A stretch of DNA of 19,167 nucleotides from JAAELZ01 sp965209105 (lineage in GTDB: Bacteria; Pseudomonadota; Gammaproteobacteria; Arenicellales; Poriferihabitantaceae): contig CBDBQB010000026.1 in the NCBI GenBank assembly GCA_965209105.1, positions 1-19,167 on the forward strand. The letters run 5' to 3'. This document shows, piece after piece, positions 1 to 6,244 of this stretch. Position 1 is the first letter of the stretch, and each line of letters begins with the position of its first letter. The notes beneath the pieces are model-generated. The model saw nothing but the letters and a program-made list of their open reading frames with translations. It was not told where the DNA came from and did no database searches. The translations under genes were made by a program, and so were the position numbers.

Positions 1-1
1 G

Positions 2-664
2 TTTATCCTGGACGAGGATGCGCTTAAAAAGATCATGTTGAATGATACCGGCGTTGACTGGGGCGGAGACTATCCATCAGGTAATAATGCAACTTGCGCA
101 GGTGAAACGATTGCACAGCAAGATTGCTCGCACGGACGTGATGCGACACATAATGACGACTCTGATGGCGACGCAGGCTTTAGCTTCACCAAACTAGACA
201 CCAATGGCAATGCGCTGCTTGCCAGTGCGCTGGCATGGAGTTGCGTGCAAGATAATGTCACTGGCTTGATATGGGAGATGAAAACCGATGACGATGGAAT
301 TCATGATAAAGATAATACATACCGCTGGGGTGGGCTGACCGCACAAGGCATTGATCACCCATCAAAAGAGGGTAGTTATCATGACGATTGGAATGTCTTG
401 GTAAACGATTCCAACAGTAATGACTTATGTGGGTTTACAGATTGGCGCGTGCCTAGTATTAAAGAGCTAACATCAATTGTCCATAGAGGTCGTACCTTTC
501 CGACAATAGACAGTGCATATTTCCCAAATAATACAAGTTTTTGGTATTGGTCTGCCTCGCCCGCTGCTAGTAACAGCGACTATGCGTGGTTTGTGTATTT
601 CGGGGCTGGGGGGAATAGTGTCGATAGTCGTGGTAATGACTATCGTGTGCGTTTGGTTCGTTGA
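2..664 (+). CDS. DUF1566 (Lcl C-terminal domain) protein, 5'-partial
   Basis: The reading frame is open to the left edge (codons from base 2), so the N-terminus, probably with a signal peptide, lies outside the window; the first internal ATG is at 35. The visible 220 residues contain DUF1566 hallmarks: a DNVTGLIWE motif, a W..L..Y/H-type core, the GFTDWRVPSIKEL motif, FWYWSASP, and a C-terminal RVRLVR just before the stop. DUF1566 domains adopt a C-type-lectin-like fold and are usually on secreted or surface proteins that bind ligands; the ligand here is unknown. The Asp/Asn-rich stretch before the domain could bind calcium (inference). It lies 76 bp upstream of a second, diverged DUF1566 gene in the same direction. 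The C-terminal codons form an unusual run ending in T or C (see the variable-region entry). Family assignment is firm, function is not. Confidence 0.85.
   Translation, partial: FILDEDALKKIMLNDTGVDWGGDYPSGNNATCAGETIAQQDCSHGRDATHNDDSDGDAGFSFTKLDTNGNALLASALAWSCVQDNVTGLIWEMKTDDDGIHDKDNTYRWGGLTAQGIDHPSKEGSYHDDWNVLVNDSNSNDLCGFTDWRVPSIKELTSIVHRGRTFPTIDSAYFPNNTSFWYWSASPAASNSDYAWFVYFGAGGNSVDSRGNDYRVRLVR
578..661 (+). other. Candidate hypervariable C-terminal segment of first DUF1566 gene
   Basis: From 614 to 646 eleven consecutive codons all end in T or C and their first two bases vary freely (N, S, V, D, S, R, G, N, D, Y, R). That is what adenine mutagenesis of AAY codons in a DGR template repeat produces. 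DUF1566/C-type-lectin domains are established DGR targets, and their variable region sits at this same place before a conserved RLVR end. No reverse transcriptase or template repeat is in the window, so this is an inference from codon pattern only. Confidence 0.35.
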
Positions 665-740
665 TGCCAGGTTTTACTTTATACATAAAAAATTCACTAT
701 TACCCCATGTCACTATATTTTTAAGAACCAAAATTAGACA

Positions 741-1265
741 ATGAAAAATTACTCACGAACATCAATATTAATGGCCTGTTTAGTGCTTGTTTTTTCTGTT
801 ATTAAATCATCTTACGCTGCACAAGACTGCAAGTCATACATACCCGAAGAGACGCCAGACAACCGATATACAATCGATGCAACGAATGGAACGGTTTTGG
901 ATAAGCAAACAGGGTTGATGTGGTCGCGTTGCGCTCTAGGCCAAACTGGCAGCGATTGCGCTGGCGGCAGTATTGCTTTTTTTACTTGGCAAGACGCATT
1001 AAGTGCTGCTGGCGCAAGCAATCTGGCTGGACATGCTAACTGGCGGCTACCCAATATCGAAGAATTACGCTCTATTGTGGCTTATCACTGTGCCTCCCCA
1101 AGCATTAACTTAAACGCATTTCCTAACACCTTGGCCAGTTTGGCTTGGTCTTCCTCGCCTACTGGCTTTGATAGTAACAATACATGGGGCATTGGTTTCA
1201 CCGGAGGATATGGTACCAGTGCTAGTCGGATTTCTACTGGTGTGTATGTACGCTTAGTTCGTTGA
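741..1265 (+). CDS. Secreted DUF1566 (Lcl C-terminal domain) protein
   Basis: A complete 174-residue protein. Residues 1-27 form a Sec signal peptide: basic start, hydrophobic core around ILMACLVLVFSVI, and an SYAA cleavage region, which also fixes the ATG at 741. The mature part is almost only one DUF1566 domain: DKQTGLMWSRC, HANWRLPNIEELRSIV, AWSSSP and the C-terminal YVRLVR. Several Cys residues (positions 30, 64, 73, 92) suit a periplasmic or extracellular protein with disulfides. It is a paralogue of the gene just upstream but only the motif backbone is shared, so it is not a recent duplication. No clear Shine-Dalgarno sequence precedes the start. The likely role is ligand binding at the cell surface; ligand and partners are unknown. 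Confidence 0.88.
   Translation: MKNYSRTSILMACLVLVFSVIKSSYAAQDCKSYIPEETPDNRYTIDATNGTVLDKQTGLMWSRCALGQTGSDCAGGSIAFFTWQDALSAAGASNLAGHANWRLPNIEELRSIVAYHCASPSINLNAFPNTLASLAWSSSPTGFDSNNTWGIGFTGGYGTSASRISTGVYVRLVR
1185..1262 (+). other. Candidate hypervariable C-terminal segment of second DUF1566 gene
   Basis: Codons 1209-1241 (Y G T S A S R I S T G) all end in T or C except one cgg, then comes a conserved VYVRLVR end. It occupies the same domain position as the pattern in the upstream paralogue, with different residues. The pattern is compatible with a DGR variable region, but ordinary Gly/Ser/Thr-rich loops could also produce it. No template repeat was found nearby. Confidence 0.3.
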
Positions 1266-1853
1266 TAGTTATCTTGGGGGAGTACGGAGGACGCGATACT
1301 TAATTAAGTTCACAGACGCGGAAGATCACTAATATATTCTGACCCGTTATCACTGCGAATAACCTCAGGTTTTCCACGCCATTCAAAAATTCAAGGGGTC
1401 ATATATGAACCCGCCTGTAGAATCAAGCACGATTATGCTTTTAAAATAAGTCATATTATTTCTCTTTTCTAACCTTAATTTGAATGGTGTCATGGAATGC
1501 AAATGAGCAGTCGTATATTCGGCTTCTGTTTGGAATTTAAGCTTTTCTTCATTCCGAGCCAGTATGGAAACCGCACCCAAGCACCTCATCAGCCAGACGG
1601 ATAAACGGGACGTTACCCTTTAATGCGCTGGCGACAAACTAGATTGTAATTAATAGTGGAAAGAAAAGGCGGCACCGGGTTACGCTTATTTTCTGCGTTT
1701 CTCGTCTCCAGCAGGTCGTGTGCACAGCGCTTCCTGCGCTGGGCTTACTCAATTTCTTACCTGAAAATTGACCTACTTCCGTCTGCGATACTCGGCGCTC
1801 CACACGGGGGTTTTAAAGACTATTCTAGAATTCGGCCAACTTTAAAAGCCATA
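1266..1853. other. Degenerate intergenic region, no intact gene
   Basis: This 588-bp stretch has no convincing complete gene. It holds an IS3-family transposase scrap (listed separately), a small hairpin at 1725-1741 (cagcgc / gcgctg, loop ttcct) and short open frames of no recognisable family. With the pntB and moeB tails on its right, it looks like an accumulation of recombination debris. Confidence 0.6.
1313..1390 (-). pseudogene. IS3-family transposase (OrfB, rve domain) remnant
   Basis: On the minus strand codons 1381 to 1313 read WRGKPEVIRSDNGSEYIS and then DLPRL before a stop (1310-1312). This matches the second-aspartate block of the DDE integrase core in IS3-family OrfB transposases (GKPxxIRxDNGxEYIS). 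The frame is closed on both sides (upstream stop 1391-1393), so only about 25 codons survive and no activity is possible. No terminal inverted repeats of the parent element were recognised. The motif match is strong although short. Confidence 0.75.
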
Positions 1854-2020
1854 GCCTCTAATTCATCGCCGCTAAAACCTGCTCAATAGAATCTTTAGCA
1901 TCCCCGAACAACATTCGCGTATTGTCTTTAAAGAATAAGGGGTTTTCGACACCCGCATAGCCTGTTGCCATGCTGCGTTTGGAAACGATGACTTCCTTGG
2001 CATTCCAGACTTCAAGGACA
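1854..2020 (-). repeat. Direct repeat A: duplicated 3' end of pntB
   Basis: This 167-bp segment aligns without gaps to 8607-8773 in the same orientation, at a constant offset of 6,753 bp. By hand I count 18 mismatches (about 89% identity). Every mismatch within codons falls on a third position and leaves the protein unchanged; even the stop differs silently (TAG here, TAA in copy B). Similarity ends abruptly on both sides. Confidence 0.93.
1858..2020 (-). pseudogene. Truncated pntB 3' end (C-terminal 53 residues)
   Basis: The minus strand encodes the last 53 residues of PntB (VLEVWNAKEV to EQVLAAMN), identical in amino-acid sequence to the intact pntB at 8611-10014. This includes the KRSMATGYAGVENPLF motif of the NADP(H)-binding domain III. 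The rest of the gene is missing. The open frame runs on to an ATG at 2104-2106, but those extra residues come from antisense reading of the moeB tail, so an 82-residue chimeric product would be accidental. Because all differences from copy B are synonymous, both copies evolved under selection as working genes before this one was cut off; it is not simply the decay of an old local duplicate. Confidence 0.9.
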
Positions 2021-2021
2021 A

Positions 2022-2171
2022 ATACCTGCTCATAATCTGCTTGGCAATGGTAGCTTAATTGGTGAAGTCTTGCTTTATAATGCGCATTCAATTGATTGGC
2101 ATACAATCAAACTTGGCCGTCATCCTATTTGCCCTGATTGCAGCACACAACCCGCCTATCAATTGCAGTAA
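2022..2171 (+). pseudogene. 3' remnant of a MoeB/ThiF/HesA-type adenylyltransferase gene
   Basis: In the plus-strand frame starting at 2022 the codons read NLLGNGSLIGEVLLYNA, then HSIDWHTIKLGRHPICPDC, and a stop at 2169-2171. This is the C-terminal signature of E1-like MoeB/ThiF proteins: a LLxGxGxxLIGxLLLYDA strand, a xxWxxxKLxxxPxCPxC segment, and the second CxxC zinc-ligand pair at the end. The nucleotide-binding domain and catalytic Cys are absent and there is no start, so it is a fragment. It begins exactly where the duplicated pntB tail ends (2020/2021), facing the opposite way. Such enzymes activate MoaD/ThiS-like carrier proteins by adenylation. I judge the homology from motif spacing only. 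Confidence 0.7.
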
Positions 2172-2211
2172 AAATAAGATTGAGCCTATCAAATATAATC
2201 TGCTTTTCATT

Positions 2212-3585
2212 ATGAATATAACAAGAATGCCCTCTAAAAGAACGGGCGTACTTATTTACACACTTGTCAGTATAGTCTTTACACTTTTATTTGTTAGCTT
2301 CCATCATTTAGCCAATCAAGTTCCTCAAAAATTTATTGCAGATAAGTTGGCAAGTGACTTTCGTGCTCATAATTTATCTAAGCATAATTATCCTTTTTCT
2401 TCATTCGGGTCTCACTCGATTCTTTCAAACATAGGCCAGAATCAGTATACAGAATGCGCTGTTTTACTTAGTGTGTTGTCGGATGGAGACGCATCACTAA
2501 AGAACGCTGTATTGCCTACTACCGTTGTTAGAAGTAATAGCCAGCTCTGCTCTTTACTGCAAAGCACCATTCACTCTATCCAAGCAGGTGAAGAAATAGA
2601 AATCAGGCCTTTGAGATCAAGATATTGGTGGGGGGCTAAACCAGTCTATAGTTTCATGTTGAGATACTTCTCGGTGTACCAAACTAAAGAACTGATTCGC
2701 AATACGACAGCCCTGGCATACACATTACTTGCCGTCTCATTGTTATTTGTTTCACCTATGCTTTTTTGGGTTAGTTCGCCCCTAATAGTGTTCGGTATAT
2801 TGTTCTCAGGATTAAGCTATTACAGTGATGTGGTTTTAGGTATCCCGTATTTATGGTCGATTATTTCCGCTATGGCCATCGCCTTCTTGCATGCTATCAA
2901 GGCAAGCCGTTTCAAAATCCAACTAACAACTTTTTGTATTGGTATGGTGTCCTCCTATGTTTGGCTTCTAGATGGGCATATTAGTTTATTGATCGCATGG
3001 CTGATGATGATTGGATATTTTGGCTCTATCCATGAGAATACTTATCTAAAATCAGTTTCACATACTTGGAAATTACTGTTTGCCTATGCATCAGGGTTTA
3101 TCGTTGCATGTATAGGCGGACAAATAATTAAAATGTACTATTTAGGTTTCAATGAAATATGGCAGCCACTTTCTAATGCTGTGTTAAACCGAAGTTCAAG
3201 TGTGGGGCCTGAGAATTCAGAATTAGGGCTAACAAAGGTTATTGATACTGTATGGGGAATCGGCTATTGGTGGACAGGCCTTTTCAGACATGAACTATTA
3301 AAAGATGTTGTTTTATGGGGTTCAACTATCGCCCTGATTACAGGGATATTTATAGGGGTAATTAGCCTGGTGAAAAGCAACCGACTACCGCTGATGAGCA
3401 TGCTGGTTTGCTTTGTTATTATTCTATCGGTCATTGCGCGACTATATTTTCTCCAGAATCATTCTGTTATCCATGCATTTTTTATTGGGCGCTATATGTT
3501 TATTCCTTTAGCCATTGCATGGAGCATTTTATTGGCGGCCCTGTTACAACAAAAGAATCTCTCAACTATCTTGCCCCCCAAATAA
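2212..3585 (+). CDS. Polytopic membrane protein of unknown function (possible GT-C-like glycosyltransferase)
   Basis: About 457 residues from the ATG at 2212 (another ATG at 2227). The frame is open further upstream to 2059, but that part lies over the moeB remnant and was rejected. The protein has one N-terminal membrane helix (GVLIYTLVSIVFTLLFV), an extracytoplasmic region of roughly 130 residues ending in a RSRYWWGAKPVYSFMLRYF block, then about nine hydrophobic helices to the C-terminus, where HAFFIGRYMFIPLAIAW precedes the last helix. This plan (large loop after helix 1, His/Arg-rich end of a late loop) resembles GT-C fold transferases that use polyprenyl-phosphate sugars, but I recognise no named family. 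It is first in a five-gene same-strand cluster, with 10 bp before the next gene, which suggests shared transcription. No clear ribosome binding site is visible. Confidence 0.75.
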   Translation: MNITRMPSKRTGVLIYTLVSIVFTLLFVSFHHLANQVPQKFIADKLASDFRAHNLSKHNYPFSSFGSHSILSNIGQNQYTECAVLLSVLSDGDASLKNAVLPTTVVRSNSQLCSLLQSTIHSIQAGEEIEIRPLRSRYWWGAKPVYSFMLRYFSVYQTKELIRNTTALAYTLLAVSLLFVSPMLFWVSSPLIVFGILFSGLSYYSDVVLGIPYLWSIISAMAIAFLHAIKASRFKIQLTTFCIGMVSSYVWLLDGHISLLIAWLMMIGYFGSIHENTYLKSVSHTWKLLFAYASGFIVACIGGQIIKMYYLGFNEIWQPLSNAVLNRSSSVGPENSELGLTKVIDTVWGIGYWWTGLFRHELLKDVVLWGSTIALITGIFIGVISLVKSNRLPLMSMLVCFVIILSVIARLYFLQNHSVIHAFFIGRYMFIPLAIAWSILLAALLQQKNLSTILPPK

Positions 3586-3595
3586 AATAAAGCTA

Positions 3596-4543
3596 ATGGA
3601 CAGCAAAAGGAAGAAGCTTTTATTGCGCGGTTTAGGTTACGTAATTATCCTTTTATCGATTGCTTATCTTGCGAATGCATTTTGGCAGTATCGAGTTTGG
3701 ATCCTTGCATGGCGCCCTTCGGTTCAGGAATTCATCATCCTTAGTTTGCTGATTGTTACATATAGCCTTGCCAGCGTTTTTTTATCTGTTGCTTGGTGCA
3801 TGTTGAACAAAATTTGTGAACCAAACAAGATGACAAATCAATTATGCATAGAAATTTATGGCATAACTCAAATCGGCAAATATCTACCGGGCAACATTTT
3901 CCATTTCATTGGACGCCATGCCTTAGGCGCAAAGTTCGGGCTCTCCAATCTCTCTCTCAGTTACTCTGCAGCAGTTGAAATAATAAGTTTATTTTTCGTG
4001 GCAAGTGTCTTTACTCTAATGGGTGTCCTTGTACTCGAAGTGCCATTACTTACTTATATAAAGTTGCCTTCTTGGGCCATTTATCTATTTCTAATAATCT
4101 GTTCAATCGTTTTTCTCACTTCACCAAAATTATTAAGAAAGCTCAAACAGTTCAAAATATTTGAAACACTGCCGAGAATAGATAAGCGCCTAATTGCTAT
4201 CATATTGGCACATATGAGCTTCTTCTTCATATGCTGTTTACTCACCACCGTTCTGACATACGTGGTGTCAGAATCCTCAGATTACTCCACATTGCTGCTA
4301 GCGTTCTTTTGTTATCCCATTAGCTGGTTAGTAGGCTATATTACCCCTGGTGCCTCTGCAGGTTTTGGCGTACGAGAGGCAACGATAATTTTAATATTAT
4401 CAATACTAATTCCTACACAAGTTGCAACTTTAATTGCGATGTTGATGCGAATCATTACGATATTAGGCGATTTATTTCACTACATGATCGCTACAATATT
4501 GCGATTTAAAAGATTGCGCGCTGATTCGATGGAAAATGTCTAG
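3596..4543 (+). CDS. LPG_synthase_TM / UPF0104 family membrane protein (flippase-like)
   Basis: 315 residues from the ATG at 3596. An in-frame ATG at 3515 lies inside the upstream gene and would add a non-hydrophobic, unrelated stretch. There are about eight membrane helices. The motif QIGKYLPGNIFHFIGR (residues 92-107) and the late PGASAGFGVRE block (251-261) are hallmarks of the lysylphosphatidylglycerol-synthase transmembrane family (PF03706, UPF0104). Members without the LPG synthase catalytic domain, like this one, are commonly encoded beside GT2 glycosyltransferases and are thought to move or present lipid-linked substrates across the membrane. It follows the preceding gene by 10 bp and precedes the GT2 gene by 92 bp. 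The role in lipid-sugar translocation is inferred from this association. Confidence 0.85.
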   Translation: MDSKRKKLLLRGLGYVIILLSIAYLANAFWQYRVWILAWRPSVQEFIILSLLIVTYSLASVFLSVAWCMLNKICEPNKMTNQLCIEIYGITQIGKYLPGNIFHFIGRHALGAKFGLSNLSLSYSAAVEIISLFFVASVFTLMGVLVLEVPLLTYIKLPSWAIYLFLIICSIVFLTSPKLLRKLKQFKIFETLPRIDKRLIAIILAHMSFFFICCLLTTVLTYVVSESSDYSTLLLAFFCYPISWLVGYITPGASAGFGVREATIILILSILIPTQVATLIAMLMRIITILGDLFHYMIATILRFKRLRADSMENV

Positions 4544-4635
4544 TTATTACGATACCTACGACTTTAGCGCTATCTATCCTAGATTATCATTCTCAAAAAG
4601 CAGTATTTCGGCGCTCTTCATAAGCACTAATCACT

Positions 4636-5592
4636 ATGAAACTTTTTATCCAAATTCCATGCTTTAATGAAGCTGAATCTCTACCCATCACCTTAGCAGA
4701 TCTACCAAAAGAATTAGACGGCGTAGATGAAATAAAATGGCTAGTGATTGATGATGGGAGCACCGATAACACCGCGGCAGTTGCTAAGGAGCATGGGGTC
4801 GATTTTGTCATACAACATAGCCAGAATATGGGGCTGGCGCATGGTTTTATGACGGGACTGAATGCTTGTTTAAAGAATGGCGCTGATATCATCGTCAATA
4901 CAGATGCTGATAATCAATACTCCGCCTCATCTATACCCGATCTCATTAAACCTATCCTACAAGGACAATCTGATTTAGTGATTGGAGCAAGACCGATTGA
5001 AGAGATAAATGACTTTTCACCTACCAAAAAGTTATTCCAAAAACTCGGGTCTTGGGTTGTTAGAGCTGCCAGTAATACCGATATCCCCGATGCGCCCAGT
5101 GGGTTCCGCGCATTGAGTAAAGAGCTTGCCTATCAAGTCAATGTTTTCAGTGATTATACCTATACGCTAGAAACAATAATCCAAGCAGGACAAAAGAAAT
5201 TTGCCATTTCATGGGTGCCTGTTAAAACCAACAGTTGGGTTCGACCCTCACGTTTAGTTACCTCTATGTGGTCGTATATAAAGCGTAGTGTTTTCACGAT
5301 TGTGCGGGTTTTTGCCATCTATAGACCATTTAAATTTTTTATGTCTATTGCAATGATTTTCCTATTTCTAGGCCTAATGTTGGGCATACGCTTCCTTATA
5401 TATTATTTCACAGGAAGTGGTGAAGGGCATGTGCAGTCACTTATATTTTCCGCTATTTTGATCGTTATAGGCGTGCAAATAGGCGTATTAGCTTTTATCG
5501 GTGACCTCATGAGTGTCAACCGAAAACTTCTCGAGGAAATTCAATATCAAACTCGAATTAATGCCTCTTCATCTGTCACACAAAATCAATAA
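4636..5592 (+). CDS. Family 2 glycosyltransferase, polyprenyl/dolichol-phosphate sugar synthase type
   Basis: 318 residues. The N-terminal GT-A domain has the start IPCFNEAESL (7-16), the nucleotide-binding IDDGSTDNT (38-46), the metal-binding DAD (90-92) followed by NQYS, and an SGFRA block (155-159) typical of the DPM1-like branch. Two membrane helices follow (about 234-258 and 268-290), as in the DPM1/GtrB-like enzymes that keep the active site at the inner face of the membrane. The expected reaction is transfer of a sugar from a nucleotide sugar to polyprenyl phosphate; the sugar cannot be told from sequence. The ATG at 4636 immediately precedes the conserved first strand. The stop is 2 bp before the methyltransferase start, so these two are surely co-transcribed. 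Likely supplier of lipid-linked sugar to the GT-C-like neighbours. Confidence 0.92.
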   Translation: MKLFIQIPCFNEAESLPITLADLPKELDGVDEIKWLVIDDGSTDNTAAVAKEHGVDFVIQHSQNMGLAHGFMTGLNACLKNGADIIVNTDADNQYSASSIPDLIKPILQGQSDLVIGARPIEEINDFSPTKKLFQKLGSWVVRAASNTDIPDAPSGFRALSKELAYQVNVFSDYTYTLETIIQAGQKKFAISWVPVKTNSWVRPSRLVTSMWSYIKRSVFTIVRVFAIYRPFKFFMSIAMIFLFLGLMLGIRFLIYYFTGSGEGHVQSLIFSAILIVIGVQIGVLAFIGDLMSVNRKLLEEIQYQTRINASSSVTQNQ

Positions 5593-5594
5593 TA

Positions 5595-6218
5595 ATGAAG
5601 CAAATCCAAGACAATATCGCCGGCAATTACTACAATAAATATGAGAGCCAAAACCCTATCGCCAAATGGTTAACCACCAATTTCAAACGAAATTTACTCG
5701 AGTTGATTCGTCAAACTGGAGCAGATGATATCCATGAGCTAGGATGCGGTGAAGGATATCTTTCCGCATACATTAGTGCGCATATCAAACCCAAAACGTT
5801 TCGAGCCAGTGATTACTCAACTGAAATCATTAAAAAAGCCAATAGCATTCATGGTGATCAAGGTGTGATTTTTTCTCAAAAATCAATTTATGATATCGCG
5901 GAACAGGACAGTGCCCAATTAATTATTTGTTGTGAAGTATTAGAGCATCTAGAAGATCCAGAAGAAGCACTGGCAGCGATACAAAATATTTCACCTGAAT
6001 TTATTGTTTTTAGCGTACCAAGGGAGCCATTATGGCGCATTACCAATATGGCAAGATTGAAATATCTACGCGACATGGGTAACACGCCAGGACATCTACA
6101 GCATTGGTCTACGCAATCATTCAAGAAAATGATCTCTAACTATTTCACCATTGATGAAGTTCGTACGCCATACCCATGGACAATGCTATTGTGTCGGCCA
6201 TTAACGGCTAGCCCTTAG
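5595..6218 (+). CDS. Class I SAM-dependent methyltransferase
   Basis: 207 residues with the class I Rossmann methyltransferase motifs: motif I ELGCGEGYL (48-56), an acidic post-I strand at RASDYS, motif II/III around LIICCEVLEHLEDPEEAL, and FSVPREPLWR after strand 5. The GNTPGHLQHWS segment is one I associate with methyltransferases found near GT2 and membrane glycan genes. Start ATG is 2 bp after the GT2 stop, showing tight coupling. It is a cytosolic enzyme; the substrate is unknown, with a sugar or lipid-linked intermediate made by the neighbours the obvious guess. It resembles the UbiG/Methyltransf_11/23 group but nothing here suggests ubiquinone synthesis. Confidence 0.88.
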   Translation: MKQIQDNIAGNYYNKYESQNPIAKWLTTNFKRNLLELIRQTGADDIHELGCGEGYLSAYISAHIKPKTFRASDYSTEIIKKANSIHGDQGVIFSQKSIYDIAEQDSAQLIICCEVLEHLEDPEEALAAIQNISPEFIVFSVPREPLWRITNMARLKYLRDMGNTPGHLQHWSTQSFKKMISNYFTIDEVRTPYPWTMLLCRPLTASP

Positions 6219-6244
6219 TTTGTTTGTAGCTGCTCATATTAAAA

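Noticed and set aside
35..1265. The DUF1566 pair as a recent tandem duplication
   Set aside because: Outside the motif backbone the two proteins are clearly different and no long nucleotide identity is visible.
1656..1889. 77-codon plus-strand frame running into the duplicated pntB tail
   Set aside because: It reads antisense to the pntB copy at its end, matches no family, and the sequence around it is degenerate.
2059..2211. N-terminal extension (51 codons) of the first cassette membrane protein
   Set aside because: It is an out-of-frame reading of the moeB/thiF tail; the membrane protein starts naturally at 2212.
3515..3595. Upstream ATG of the LPG_synthase_TM gene
   Set aside because: It lies within the previous gene and adds 27 residues unlike the family; ATG at 3596 gives a normal basic N-terminus before helix 1.
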